A stretch of DNA of 64,000 bases from Nilaparvata lugens (taxonomy: Eukaryota > Arthropoda > Insecta > Hemiptera > Delphacidae): positions 58,255,441-58,319,440 of the forward strand of contig NC_052508.1 of assembly GCF_014356525.2 (NCBI RefSeq). The letters are read 5' to 3'. The position numbers were made by a program, and so were the translations under genes. This document shows, one piece after another, positions 10,488 to 24,282 of the stretch. The notes under the pieces are model-generated. The model saw nothing but the letters and a program-made list of their open reading frames with translations, made no database searches and was not told the DNA's origin. Position 1 is the stretch's first letter; each line of letters begins with the position of its first letter.

Positions 10488-12300
10488 TACTGTTTTTCTC
10501 TGTAATTTTCCAACTTGTTCCCTCTTTGCATCGCGATTGGACTATGGACAACTAATTTAAAAAATTTTTTTAAAAGGTCAGAATTATACATTCAATCAAT
10601 CTAATTCAATTTGAATGTAGACTCATTTTCATCGATGATGGAAATCGTTATAAGAGTTTCAAATACAATAATTTCAAAGCCAATCTAATTTATAAATTCA
10701 ATACCAATTATTTTCCAACAAAAATGTTAGTTCATGCACTTGTATTAGAGATGGGATCTTAAAGTTCACAATAAGGGGACAAAATAAAGATTTATAATTC
10801 ATTCCTTACAAATGAGCTTCTAACATGAAGCCGATTATTAGATGTAATTGGATGGTAATAGTTAGGTATTCAGAACATGAACTAATCAGATCGACTCTCT
10901 TTAATCCATAGGTTTTGATTCTTAACTAGGTTTTTTCGAGTTTTTCTCAATAGTTTTGAAAAAAAAATCTTTGATCTCTAAACTTTATAATTGGAAGCAT
11001 TCATGAATATGAATACCGAATACAGTAAAGAAGTAAAGTGGAAAATAGCTACTTGTATGGTGATATTAACCCAATAAATGGGTCTCGCCATAGAAGGAAT
11101 TGAATAGAAAGAGAAGCAAGACGAAGATAGCAATATAGTCAATGAACGGTTGACTCGCATGCAGACTTCTTGCCCTAGATCAGTGAAGGCCATCCTCATT
11201 CCTTATGCTCATATATAACATTATTTATCCACAGCTCATAGTCATGCTCCAGTACGAGTAATATGAGAAATGACTATCATTCTCACATTATACGGGTTAT
11301 CGTTCTACAAAAGCTATAAAATAATTCCTCAACATGAGTACAATTCGTGCTGTGTGAAAATGAGAATTACTTCAAGCGTGAAACTATTGTCAGTTTTTCA
11401 CATCCTCTCCGAAATGGAGTTGATACGAAATTAGGCGGTGTCAAGGCTGTAATAAAATCTGCCGAGTTTTTATTCCTCTTCTAAATTATGAAACTTTCGA
11501 AAAGGTACAACACGCTTATGCCCACAACAGTTGTCTATTCCAATTTATACAAAACTCAGAATATACAAGTAGGCTACATCACAAAGTATGACACAATCAC
11601 ATTGCATTACATCGTGTCTACCACATAATTTTTGTCACAATTTTGATTCTGGGATCTGAGTGAGCTTACCGTCACACGTTCTAAGAATATCACTATCATA
11701 ACAGTTGCTTGGGTCTCTATTTTTTCAAATCACAGAGAACATACAGTACTATCAGTACAGAGCTGAACAGTGAATTATACTGAATGCAGTGTACAGTCCA
11801 ATAATGCAATATTTTTAAAATGGTACCATATTTTTTGTTAGAGAATCATAACACAAACATCTGAAATCAGTTATTCAATAGAATGGATAGATTAATGAAA
11901 TCAATCAATAAAATAAGACAATCTGGAATAATGGAACAAGGATACTGATTTGATGTGTTCAATTTGATGATTAATTATTATTGCCACCGACAAATATGTG
12001 CCGCATTATGAAATGCTGTGAGAAATTGGAAGGTTGAAATGTCATATCTAAAAAATTAAATATGTAAACGTACTGAAAAATCTATAATCAAAAATATAAA
12101 ACTGACAAGATAGAATGATCTATACATCTGCATTATAAAACGAACATTCGATGACAATGTATGAAAATTCCTTTTTTATCAGAGAATAGATCCATCATCC
12201 TCTTCTAGTTCAATGGCTGATAAAAATGTGCTTGTTGATTGCACCAGCACCACATAGGAATGTTAATTATTGTAAGTCTTTGCTATGAGAGGACCGTCCC
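10488..12300. other. Intron 1 interior, nothing recognised
   Basis: AT-rich sequence with many stops in all frames. No repeat pair or conserved coding block was noticed. Confidence 0.4.
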
Positions 12301-12660
12301 ATAAAGATGGAGTGAGTGGGTGAGTTTGTGTTCAGTTGCTGCAGAGAGAAATGAAATCCAAGAGCAAACTGTTTTCCCAGGGGCCATGAAGCTCCTTCCT
12401 CCTTCATTCCATACTCATTCATTCTTCACCATCCCCTTAGCCCCCCACCCCCTTTCACCCCTCACCGGGCAACCCCATCGATGTGTTCTTATTTTGAAAG
12501 GCGCGTGGAAACTGCGGTGGTGGGTGGTGGGGTGGTGCGCTTGTTCTTTACGAGTTCAGACTTTCGGGAGCCCCAAACTCTCCATCTCACCCCCCCCCCG
12601 CCACTACCCCCAGTCGCACTTTCAACAATCAAGGTCGGGTAAATGATAGTTGCAAACTTT
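12301..12660. other. C-rich/G-rich intronic patch
   Basis: Contains C runs (cccccccccgccac near 12593), CCACCCC-like words, then ggtggtgggtggtggggtgg near 12520. The frame at 12320-12646 is a by-product of this composition and resembles no protein family. It could be a GC-box-bearing regulatory module or simple-sequence drift. Confidence 0.3.
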
Positions 12661-13680
12661 TCTCCCTCATCCCTCTCCCTTCCATCATCAATCGAAATAC
12701 TCTAGCCAGAAAGTTTAACGGTCAAGAAGAGTAGTACACCCATTATATGAAAATCGCTTCATGCTTTCATCTCTGGCTCCGTCCTGTTCAAACAATCCAC
12801 TCTCTATGGCATTGTCGAATGCTCTGAGGAAACATAATAAAAAAAGTACGTAGTATAATAATCCTATGACAACAATAAACGTGAAATTTAGGAACAATAA
12901 TGAACTGGAAAAATGAACAAGCTCATTTCATTCGAGTGTAATTGAAACAAAAGACTGCGTCGACTGAGTAGGTTTCATTGACAGCTATGAACAGTAAACG
13001 CTGATGAAAGTGTCATGATAGAGAAGCAAATTAATCACAATATCATGATTTTCTCTTGGAGCATCACAGCATCAATGTCTCTTTTGGATATTCATTTATT
13101 TATTTAATCATTCAGAATTACACAACTTACAGAAAAGTACCACAGGCTCACACCCAAACGGTTTCAATTCTAATGTATTCAACAGTCCAAATGTAGCTAG
13201 GTTATGTATCACTTCAAAATTCTTCAGTTACACACTCAAGAAAGATAAGGAAGATTATTGTGTCTTTATCAAAACACATTGCCGAACTTTGAAGCATATA
13301 TGAAAAAATGCTAATATAATTTTTTATAAATGAATTATGGGAGAATTCACTCGTGTTCACTCGTGTTTCATCGTGTTCACTTCACTTCACATGTTCAATT
13401 CACAATTTCTCTCGTGAGAGATTTTCTCGTGAAGGAATTCACAATTTCTCTCGTATTGGAGACGTGTAGGGAGATTATTCTGCTGACAATTTTCATATAA
13501 TGCAATAAGATCTAATTTCGTCTCATTCATGTCGTATTTAGGTCTTATTTAATATATATGATATGTCATATGTAGTATATTATGTCCTGACTGTCCAAAT
13601 TATGAACTGAAAGAAAGATTATGCTAATAAAAGTATGATAAACCGGCAATCATACCAAACTACTATTACTGATTCAAACG
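12661..13680. other. Intron 1 interior with an (ATTT)-rich patch
   Basis: Around 13091 there is ttcatttatttatttaatca followed by moderately complex sequence. This is the look of a reversed 3' tail of a non-LTR element, but too little is preserved to say so. At 13350-13450 short words (cactcgtgtt, cacaatttctctcgt) repeat irregularly. Confidence 0.3.
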
Positions 13681-14000
13681 ACAAAAATCCGTTCCGGTCA
13701 TGAGTTCTATCCAACCGAGCGTTTCAATCTTTACGAAATAAATTTAAACGCGAAAAATGCGTTTGTATTTCAAAGTAGGCGGGGAACGAGGATCCTCATC
13801 AAGCTGAACGTTTGCTAACTCGAAATGCGGAACGAATTGTCGCGTAATTTATTAGGTTTGAGTGGCGCGGCTACCGAAATAAAGACAGCGAACGGCAGGC
13901 GGAATGTTGACATCTTTATTATTGCGGTTTAGTTGTTGAAGGAAGCGTTGCTCGTAAATCAATACTTGAACGTGTTTAGGTGGTCGTCATCCAAGATTTC
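13681..14000. promoter_or_regulatory. Non-repetitive, CpG-bearing stretch, candidate intronic regulatory module
   Basis: Higher complexity and more CpG than the neighbouring intron, with several homeodomain-type TTTATTA/TTATTA cores (near 13845-13855 and 13913-13925) and no inverted or tandem repeat structure. No protein-coding frame is convincing; frames at 13959-14300 are purine-rich and low in complexity. Function is inferred only from composition. Confidence 0.22.
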
Positions 14001-16876
14001 ACGTGCGAAGAGCGCAAAAGAGAAAAGCGAAGAGCACACAAAAAGAGAAGAGCTGGGATAAGGGATAGGGATAGCGAGAGCAAAGCGACGAGTGGTGATG
14101 ACAGGGATGAGAGGAAAGAGGAGGATGGAGAACAGAAGAGAGGGATTGCGATGAGACGTGGAGAATATAAAAGACAAATATTCGGGAGAAATTACCTGGC
14201 AGGGTGTCGCTCGCAGCTTGGCTCAGCTCCCACTATAGTGCTTCAAGCATCAGAAGCACCATGCTGCATTGATCACTACTTTGTTCCGAGAAAAGCATAA
14301 CTTCACCCAAAAATACCTTCCGTGCATCTCACTTCAAATTCCTGACATGCTTTCAAATTCTCTAGTGAAATATTCCAATTTGGAAATTTAAAAGGGGATA
14401 TGTTCTAAGTTACTTTGAAGCATTTTGAAAAAATTGCAATTTGCATCAAATAAAAATCACTAAGCATCGAAATACCAAAAACTTGTTCAATATTCACCAT
14501 TTGGAAGCTACCATTTTGTGAGAAATTACCAGTAAGTTGTCTTCCGATATTGATTGAAGCTCAATACTGTCAATTTCTGTAGTTGTTCACATCCATGCGA
14601 TATCTAGAGCAAATATTATGCGCAATTGGAATTTCATGCTGATATCGCTCATCAACCTATGTTGATTGAATAAGATCAAACGGATTCTTAGATTCTTAGA
14701 TCAAACGGAATCATTCATTATTCAATAACGATAAAAAAATGAATATCAAGAGAGTGTTCAATAATTATGAGTCTACAGACCAGCAGTTTATAGTTTATCA
14801 GTCATAATCAAGATAATAATTCATTTGAACCTCAGCTTAGTGGAGAAATGACATTCAGTTTGTGCCATTTTTGTTCAGTGACATTTAGTTGAGTCTTAAA
14901 TGCTTCAGACTTACGTGAGTGGAATTACTCATTTGTAGGCCGACTGAGCCTTGAGCTGCGATCAATACAAGGTTAGGGACCACATAGTCTTGTTTGTTTC
15001 AACCGCAAGCACGTACGGTATGCTAAAATTAACAGTCGACCAATTGTGGGCCCAAAGTTGCTCGAGTTTTGGCAGGCTGACAGTTGTTAATGACAATCCT
15101 GCAAATTAGTAGGCTAGAGGAGTCCAAGAGTCCTCTGCAGAAGGACAAGAATGGATAATAACAAAAACAGAGAACCATTAATAATAATCGTCGACATGAG
15201 CTTAGCACCGGTCCAGGACACAATTGATTGCTTGGCATGAAATTGCTGCCGAAATTACTCCGTCGGATTACAGTCCCGATATCGAATTGCTCCGGCTATC
15301 GTATTTCTCAGGATGGTGAATTGCTTGCCTGAAATGGAACTCGCTATCCAATTGCCGATCACCACCACTTTCAAACTTAGCCGCTCAAATTCGATCCGAC
15401 CTGCCTCTGAAATGGTCGGCTTTGATTAATATCAGCCGGCTGTATCTCTACACCCTGTTAGCTGAGACGCTACTTCAACTCCAGCCAACACCGAATCCAA
15501 CTAATTGGCTTGGAATAAGGGTGAGAGTTGTTGAGCTGCTAATAGAAACTCTCATTTTACTCAGAAACCACACTTATCCTATTCATCAATTAAATGCAGT
15601 CCGTCCAGATGCTATCTTAAATGGTCTTCTACAAAATCACCTGTCATCAATTCTTGTTGAATCGATCTCGATCCATATGTATTGATAAGCTTTTTGTAAA
15701 TCACGTCTATAAGAGGATTCGAACTATTAGGATAGTGATTAGAAGTTTGAAAAAAGCTCATGCTTCTAGTTTAATCAATCAGAAAAATACTATTTCGTCT
15801 TGATATATACTGTCTCGAGTAAATTGAACGTTTTAATTGAAACTTAAACTGAGAAGATTTATCAAGCAACTTTCTCCTACAACACTGTTATTCTCTCAGG
15901 GTATATTCATAATATATAACTTATCACTTATTCGGATCTTGACTCTTTGATTAAGAGTTTCTTACTCTTCCAACATGAAAGCTCTTCAATTTGTATAAAT
16001 TTTAGCGGGAGAAATTAGCCACTTGTCACTTTTCATTTAATAGATCAAAGAAAATAGTTGAAACATTTGATTAGTGCAAAATTACGGAATGAATGAGAGC
16101 TAAAAAATCTCTCCGACTTGATTCATTGGATGCGAAGTTGTGAACAAGTTTAGCTGTGAAGCTTTCAGAAGTAGCTGCATGTGATAGAGTTATTTTAGGA
16201 ACGTGAATTATTGATTTTCATGAAAACGTCAACGAACTCGAGGAAGCACAGTTTTTCTTGCACGCGTTTCTTTGCATCCATTCTTTCTCGAATTAAAAGA
16301 TTAGATTGTCTCCACAGTTAGGCTACAACCAAATTTTATGTTATTCCTTCTTCCTATGAACTTCAATATACAATTCATTTTGTTACAATGGTTGAGGTAC
16401 TTTGATACAATACTAAGCTCCTCTATTACTCAACTAGAGAATTTGAAGAGGCATATATTTATAAAATACTTTATTGTAAAAATGTGCCTAGGTCCGCTAA
16501 ATTGCTGAGTGCAACTTAACTTGCAATTTTGATTGAATATGATTGCGAGTACAGTATACTCATAGAATTTTCCAATTTATCTTATGCTTCTGATTAGAAT
16601 CATTGATAAGTCTTTGATAGAATTGAATGGGAACTATCGATGATTCTTAGAACGAATCTAAATATGTATCTTCTCAAGTAAATACATTGCCCTTTCTTTG
16701 AGCAGTATTAATTTTTTCTTGTTTCTTTTTTGAATTGTCTAGATTCACTGACTCTTGAAAGATTTAAAAGCTTCACATTATAAAATATAAACTCTACATT
16801 CTACATTAAAACTATAAATCAGAATATTTCAATTAGTCTTTCAATTGGGATGTTATTGATCAGCCAGGTCAATTTT
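14001..16876. other. Intron 1 interior, no supported feature
   Basis: A purine-rich stretch at 14000-14170 (gaagagcgcaaaagag-like) is followed by ordinary AT-rich sequence. A GC-richer, complex block at about 15180-15530 has no coding motif; it is another possible regulatory segment. Frames at 15029-15803 are not recognisable proteins. Confidence 0.35.
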
Positions 16877-16997
16877 CAGCAATATTCATAAAGTTACAAA
16901 TCATAAACAAATTATGGAGTTTTATGGTAAACTGCATCAGCAATATTCATATAGTTACAAATTATAAAAAATTATGGAATTTTAGGGTAAACTGCAT
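16877..16997 (+). repeat. Two-copy tandem duplication, 61-bp unit
   Basis: cagcaatattcata begins at 16877 and again at 16938, and both copies end with ggtaaactgcat. The copies differ at a few positions and one small deletion. Confidence 0.8.
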
Positions 16998-18500
16998 TTG
17001 CTATATTATTATATGCGATAAATCTCCTCATATCAATCAGAAACATCATTTGTTCAAAGCAATATAAATTATGTAATAAAGGTACTTGTTTATTTTGCAG
17101 ACACAGTCTTCAATTCTAATTGGCTCTGAATAACAAAAGACAAATACAATCTGGGAAAGGATTGAACAATTATTGTATTTGTCAATTTGTCATTTAGTTG
17201 AACAACGGTTGAATTTGATTGTTGGCATTCAACGCCAATCATAGGCCTACTCCGGTCGGTGTGCAGTGCTCCATTTAATAAAACGCTGCTGACTGGTTGG
17301 CTAGCGGCTGCCTGTCCCACATCATATTTACGACTCGTCTGGGAATCAGGGAATTGAATCGTGTAATGGACTCGATTGAATCAGGAAATGGACAATTTGA
17401 ACAATTCTCTGTTTGACTGTTACAATTATCCGGCACATGTGCGCAACAGAGACGGTAGAACGTGTGACCCATTTGTTGAATGCAAATATTGAGGAAGCTT
17501 TATGGATAACGATTAGGAGTTGTAGCGTTTGTACATTTTCGATCACGTGAAATAACATTATTTGTTGAAGTGAAAATTTGAAGATAGTTTAGTTGATTTT
17601 ACCAGTTATTTGAATTATTCAAGTAGATTAGTTAAAATACGTTTTGATGTGACTGGAAAGGAGTAATATTTTTGAAATGGTCTTCTCTGATTTAGTTCAC
17701 GTGAAATTAATCAGGATTTGAATTTAACATGCCTTTGTGAGAGAAATTTTCGCATTCCTCTTGGAATTGATCTCAATCCACTGTGATTAGATAGAACCTT
17801 TCTGTATGAACTATACATATTATAATTTCTTCTTTCGTAATAAATTTTATTTATGCTTTTGTACTCCAGAGCGGAGCTCGGTGCCCCGATATTAACTATA
17901 ATAGCGTATGTATGTTCTGTATAATCTGATACATGTATCTGTATATCATCTACAGCAAGATCAGGCTACTAGACAGATACTGTCTGCCAACGTTGAATGT
18001 TTCAGAATCATTCAGACCAGTACTGAATCATTCAGAATCGAACAGACTGAAAGGCGGTAGGCCCATGGCCCAGTATGAACACGGAAGTGTATTTCTTAAA
18101 TAGACGCATCCTAGACTATGAAGGCAGTTGCAGTTGCCAAGTTTCGGTATCGGTTGAATAAACGGTCTGCTAAATTTATACTTGGAGAATCGATTTACCG
18201 GTCATCGAATGTTTTCGTTCGCGACCTGAGTTTTGCTAATATTTTGATACATTGCCACCACTTGAACTACGGTTTAGGATTACTATGTTAGTCTGTAATA
18301 CTGTAATATGTAGCCTGTAAACACAATGCGAAAATTACGTCCATGTAATTTTGATGATAGTAAAAGAATTGGACCTAAAATTTCACATCACTAATTAGTG
18401 ATTTAAGACACGTCTTTCCATCACGAAAATATTTGAAAGTAATTTAAAAAGTTTAATAATTTGGAACATTTAGAATTAATTATCCTTTTAATTCAAAAAC
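16998..18500. other. Intron 1 interior, nothing recognised
   Basis: No coding or RNA gene was found. The minus-strand frames at 17090-17558 overlap each other in different phases and look random. cattcag words repeat near 18000-18050. Confidence 0.4.
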
Positions 18501-18657
18501 TTCAAGTAATATTTTTGCTAGCTTGTAATAAATAAATAAATAGTAATTGGAGTGGACATAATCATATAGGAAAGACAGCATAAAAAGATATCCCATAGTA
18601 GCTAATAGTAGATATCCATAGTACTATCCCATAGTAGATATCCCATAGCCCAGTAAA
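18501..18657 (+). repeat. Diverged extra copy of the TIR of the next element
   Basis: From about 18508 the order agtaatatttttgctagctt ... gtaattggagtggacataat ... gaaagacagcataa parallels the arm starting at 18658. It is followed by irregular repeats of cccatagtag/agatatcccatag. Confidence 0.5.
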
Positions 18658-18907
18658 GTAATATTCTTGTTAGCTTGTAATTGAAGAGGACATACTCATA
18701 TAGAAAAGATACCATAAGAAGAAATCCCATGGTATAGGACGTTTATGTTTCAAATTTCAAGCCGAATTTTGTTAACTCAAGCTCATTTCTGTTGACTACT
18801 CTTTATTATTATTGTTTTAACCGGGTAAGAGTGTAAGAAAGGCACAGTATCGGAGACTACAGCGTCACATAGCTTTACGAAAAAATCTGGTGTGGTGCAC
18901 TCACACA

Positions 18908-19548
18908 ACTTTCCTTGCCGTTATGAAAATTTATCACCTGACGCTAGTGTACTCGCGCATCTCAAGTCTACTATTCAAAGATCTGCCAGCTGGTGACAGG
19001 ACAATAACGCTGGAGACACACGAAGTCTGCTATCTCTTCATAGTGAATGATTTAATAGAATCAACAGTTGCCAACAGTTTGCATTGAATAAACACATTTT
19101 CTCGAATTTCGAGCTTATTTCCAATTTTAGGTGAAAATGTCACTAAACATTAATTGTAGAGATTTTTATGTTCAATCTTTTCCACTTTAAGTTATTCATT
19201 TAAATTGTATTTGAAGCCTGATAATTGGGAATCTAAAATCACACTTTGCATTGATGGGGCGGAGCTCCTGAAATTTTTACAGATATGGGACTTGTGGAGG
19301 GTTGATAGAGCTTATCAATGACTATTTTACATATAAATTTGATCTAAATCATTGGAGCCGTTTTCGAGAAAATCGCAAAAAAACCCTGTTTTTGACAACA
19401 TGTTCGCCATTTTAGCCGCCATCTTGAATTGGATATGTTCGAAATTGTTCGTGTCGGATCCTTATAGGGGAAGGACCTTAAGTTCCAAATTTCAAGTCAT
19501 TCCGTTAATTGGGAGATGAGATATCGTGTACACAGACGCACATACACT

Positions 19549-19634
<86 letters not shown>

Positions 19635-19765
19635 GACCAATATCCAAAAACCACTTTTTTGGACTCAGGGGACCTTGAAACGTATAGAAATTTAGAAATT
19701 GGGGTACCTTAATTTTTTTCGGAAAGCAATACTTTCCTTACCTATGGTAATAGGGCAAGGAAAGT
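18908..19765. mobile_element. Nested repeat element with short inverted ends and internal (CA)n
   Basis: ACTTTCCTTGCC at 18908-18919 is the exact reverse complement of ggcaaggaaagt at 19754-19765. The interval interrupts the element described at 18658-20312, which supports a discrete ~0.86-kb insertion. The interior includes gagccgttttcgagaaaatc, the (CA)n tract and a block ending in ctttccttacctatggtaat. The frames at 18890-19087 and 19509-19712 are not protein genes. Confidence 0.6.
19552..19630. repeat. (CA)n microsatellite, ~79 bp
   Basis: About 39 uninterrupted CA units, embedded in the nested element. Expected to be length-polymorphic. Confidence 0.98.
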
Positions 19766-19894
19766 AAAAGAACTATCACGACTATCGGCTTCAGTTAACA
19801 TTGAAAATTGGAACATAAACGCCCTATACCATGATATCTTTTTATGGTATGTGTGTAGCAAAATGTACTACACATACGGCGAAAAAATGGCGGA

Positions 19895-20461
19895 AAAATT
19901 ATTCGAAATTTATATTTACTCACCTCCTTGGACTTACCCTAATATCCTTATAAAATTAAATTATCTTTAATAATTATGTTGATATTATTCTCATTTTGCT
20001 ACACACATTGGGAAAGAATCAACAGAATAAACTCAAAACTGTTCCTCTCCCTAATTTTGATAAAAATAGTCCAAATAAGGTTATGAAAACACTTTTATAA
20101 AGATCACAAAATTTATAAAGATCCAGGAATTATGATAAGAGATCAAAAACTATGTGAGTCTCTCTATCAAAAAGTACGAATTTAGGTTGATATTTTCAGT
20201 TAACATTGAAAATTGGAACATAAACGCCCTGTACCATGGGATGGATATCTTCTTATGGTATCTTATCTCTATGATTATGTCCTCTTCAATTACAAGCTAA
20301 CAAGAATATTACATCTAATAGACATAATTTAGAAGGTGAGATATTAAAATTATTCGAAATTCATATTTACTCACCTCCTTGGACTTACCCTAATATCCTT
20401 ATAAAATTAAATTATCTTCAAACAAATATGTTGATATTATTCTCATTTTGCTACACACATG
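19895..20461 (+). repeat. Direct repeat pair 451 bp apart
   Basis: About 117 bp at 19895-20011 (attcgaaatttatatttact... to gctacacacat) recurs at 20346-20461 with few differences. An upstream portion (tcagttaacattgaaaattg) also recurs at 19791 and 20196, but with a 405-bp offset, so the copies differ by an indel. Confidence 0.8.
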
Positions 20462-23400
20462 GCGGAGCAAATCTCCAACAGAAGTTGCAGAAAACGAAAT
20501 ACAATTCAATATACGAAACGCATATCACTGGGCTTCTCGAAAGGAAGTGAATGCATATTGACATAACATATTTGTTTTCGTCTCACTGCGACAAGGTTGC
20601 TTTGATCACTGAATAGAAATTGAAGAGACTCGGAAGTAAGGCAAATAACAGCCTTATTCTTCGTTCATTTCTATCCTTCCTGCATACTCCTTCTTATCAA
20701 GGTCAAAAAGATATCAGGATGGATACCACTTCTGATTACTTTAAATGAATATAATCTAATTCAATGATATAATATTAGTTGCCTAAGAAAGACAGTTTGT
20801 ACTAGTGATTTGCATTTCATCAAATTGCTCTGGAAATTTTTCTGGGAGACCTTCCTTTCTTTCTTCTTCCTTTCACGGGTTTAGGCTTTACTGAATTTCT
20901 GAATAGGCCATCTAAAAGCTCTTTTTAGGCCTTTATAAAAGCTCTGTTCCACTGCAATCAAACCATCTGTCCCTGGTACGTCGCCGATCTCTTTTTACAA
21001 TTGGAAAATTATAAATACATAAGTAATAGGTATTAAATAAATAGATAAGGGCCTTTGTTATTTTTCATTAAAGAGATCACTGTCTTGCTTTTGAATAATT
21101 TTTGTTATTGGGACGAATACAGCTAAGAGAGTCAAAAGACATGTTTGACTCGTCATCAAGTTCATTATTATTCTGCACTACCGAACTGATCAACTTGCAA
21201 TTTTGCACAAATATACTGCTGAATTTACTGAGGATAGTTATAGGGCTACTTTCATTGTTAATCAATCATGAGTATATTTGGTAACTAGTTCAATGAGAAA
21301 ATATTATGGGGAATTCAAGATGAAAAGTCACGAGCTACGAAGTTGGAATTTGAAATGAACCCTCGTGTTATTAGTGTAATTGGAGCCTGAGAGCTTCCTG
21401 GAAAGCATGCACCATACACCTCCGCAAGCAGATAAGCGTTTTCTATGACGTCGGAAGACTCCAGCTCCATGCAGAACCTGGGTCCTTCTCCTCCTCCTCC
21501 TCCTCCTCCCACCCCTTTCTCCTCCCACTCCTCACTGCCCACGCACCCTCACCAGCACACAGATGTGCCTCACCACTACCGAGTTGCTCTAATCGATTCT
21601 GACTGAAACGGTCCAAAAGCACTCACTTGTTTCCTTGCCGCATTACCAACTCAGCTCACGCCGTTATTTCGAATTTCAAACCGATGCAACCGAACAGCAG
21701 CTTATCTCTCATCTTTGCAACAAAACCTCTCTCAACAGGCGTCCTCCTGCAAACTTAGTTTCTAATACTAAGTTTCATCAATCAAGTATCTTGTTTGGGA
21801 TTCCAAACTCGTATATTGTCAAGTATTGCATTTCTGCTCTGTGAGTGATCAATGCAAAACTGAACTGTATTGGGAGTAGTTTTTCGGTTAATGGGTAACT
21901 CGGTTGTCTCCATCATACATTTTTCATTTATCTTAGGCAATTTATAATATTTTCATGATATAAAGTGTATCTATAGATCTAGAAAGATCCTTATGATTGA
22001 TGTTTATTGATTTTTTTCAAGACTGGCCACAAACGGTATGACATGCATGATGAACATGACTTGTGTGTGCACTCATACATTGTTGTGTCATCACAGCGAA
22101 AGGCTTCGCCTGAGAAGAATTGGAATCTAGTTGAGATTGGAAAATCTGAGAAGCCAACCGATTAACACAGCTATTTGTACAATTTGGTACGAAGTCAATG
22201 CAGAGTTCTAGTAGTTCTTCAGTTCTTACAATACGTGCTCTCGCTAAATTGTTGAAAAGTTCCATTTATCCTTGTCGGACAATAATATTACAAGCGTGAG
22301 AAATCGTGAGAATAACTGTATTTTTCGAGTCCACCAAGTTCACATCCTCGAAAATTATAACACATAATAGAGACCAGATAATATTGATTTGAAGGCATTG
22401 AGATCCTAATTGGTTCTAACACAGTTTCATGAAAGAAGTGTAACCCAGATTTAAGAATACTGGTTTTCATTACAGTAATATTCGAGGAGCATAAGACATT
22501 CACGTTTCATGTGACTTGAGAAGATTTCAAGCTAGTAATTAATTATGGTTACGGAATCAACCAAACGTCACTATCTCTATATTTAGAGAGCCACTGCTGC
22601 TGGTTTCAAAAGCTGGCTAATTGGCAACGCTCCTTTCCATTCCATTCAGAATTTTATGAATCATTCCATTCATAATACAGCTCAATCGTTTCCTTTGATC
22701 AGATTCAATTACAATTTTACATCTACTGAAGAGTGTAGATTTAGCGAAGGACTAGACCCTGTTGAAAATAGTCTACAACATTGCCAATAGGTGCTGGACT
22801 AGACTCGATCTCAAGATTATTTTCTTATCATGCTCAGCATGTGCTCATTATCTTATCACATGTGCATGGTTGATTAGATGTGATGTTAAAAAATCAACGC
22901 TATGCTTAATGGGATCGGAACTCACGACTTTTCCTGCTGCAATATATAGAAAGTTGATGATTGCTTTTCCAACTGATCAATCAAACAATAATTAATAAGC
23001 CAACAAATATACTACCGTACTAAAAAATGAATATAATTTTCCTGGAATGAAAAGATTATATGAATTTTCTTTACTATTTAAGTAAAAAAGGAAATGAAGG
23101 ATTCATGGAAGAGAAGAAAAGTACAATTAGAAAAGCAGAATATTACATCAGCAGTCAGAAAAATCTTTAGAACTTATAAGATTAGAGCATGGAGTAGTTC
23201 ATTGTTGCCATGAAACATACATAATAGAATACTCCAGAAGAAAAGAAATTTTGTCATTGTTTTCATTCTTGATAATATTATATTTGAATAGAGTCGTTTC
23301 TTATATTCCATGGGAGAGCATGCAGCAATTTGTGATCTGAGAAATGAGTCAGTGACGAGAGAACATAATTCATGTCAGTAAACGCTTGAATCTTGATAAT

Positions 23401-24282
23401 TTCAACTTAGTTGTTATGAAAACACATTCCATTAGTTGGATGCAATTTTGTAGCTGAATGCAAAAACACGCAACCATAAATTCGTGGATGTTGGGAAAGC
23501 TCAAGGGAGAGCTCGTATTTTTCAGCTGGCACTTTGACAGGATGAAGAGAACAAAAGTTTTCCCTACGGAAGGAAAAATCGTTGAACGGTGTTGTGCTAG
23601 TGCTGTATAGTGTGTTGTGGTTGGTGGTGGGTGGGAGGGGATGGTTTGCAGCCACAAAGCCTCTGTCATAATCGACTTATTGACGAGACTTGACGCTAAA
23701 ACCCATTCGGAGTAAGCGTCAAGCAGCAAGGGTTGCCAGGGCGCAATAGTCTGCAATTGACACACGTGATTGATGAAAGCCAAAAGCGCACTAATGAGAC
23801 ATAAGCGCTCCATCAATTTCAAACACTGATCGGCCACATCACAGAGCACTATGCATATCGTCTAGTATAATATGCGACGACGTACTGGTGTGTCAAAGCA
23901 AAATGATGCTAGTATGAATACTTCATTATCAACGCTCAACTATATTGTTGGCTTCAACCTTTGCAAAATCCTTTGCTGTAGTATACTACACTTTACTGAT
24001 TAGTGTAGTTTGCTTTCTACTCATACCAAAATTGAGCATTTTGATGTACCGAACTGCATTGATTCATTCAAAATTGATAAGTAATGATTGATATGGTTAT
24101 GGCTTGCATATTCATGAATTATTATAATTATAATAATTTCCCATCATTGCAATGAATAATGAATTTCTGCCTTATAATGTTTTCCAAGTTTTTAATTTTA
24201 TTATTTTTCAATTTGTTCATACATTATCGTGCGTAGCAATAATAAAAACTTTATTTTTTCACTTTTCTAATTAATCCAGATT
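20462..24282. other. Intron 1 interior; pyrimidine-rich patch at 21485-21560
   Basis: Holds a short (CTC)n run at about 21488-21508 followed by cccacccctttctcctccca. The longest open frame (23370-23849, minus, 159 codons) has no recognisable motif and no conservation signal I can see; I do not call it a gene. No RNA gene was seen. Confidence 0.4.

Larger units (their letters stand above)
18658..20312. mobile_element. Inverted-repeat element with ~120-bp arms, split by a nested insertion
   Basis: The arm 18658-18778 (gtaatattcttgttagcttg...) is matched as reverse complement at about 20196-20312. The internal part 18779-18876 (gactactctttattattatt..., then cagcgtcac) is shared with the 240-bp element at 49722-49961. 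In that element it continues directly into cggctttagttaacattg; here the equivalent sequence (cggcttcagttaacattg) resumes only at about 19784, after a nested insertion. The right side also carries a second arm-like copy, so the locus is rearranged. No transposase is present. Confidence 0.7.

Noticed and set aside
12320..12646. 108-codon frame in the C-rich patch
   Set aside because: Composition-driven Pro/Ser/His-rich frame with no family resemblance.
23370..23849. 159-codon minus-strand open frame in intron 1
   Set aside because: No recognisable motif, no splice or start context, low-complexity composition; long open frames of this size are expected by chance in 64 kb.
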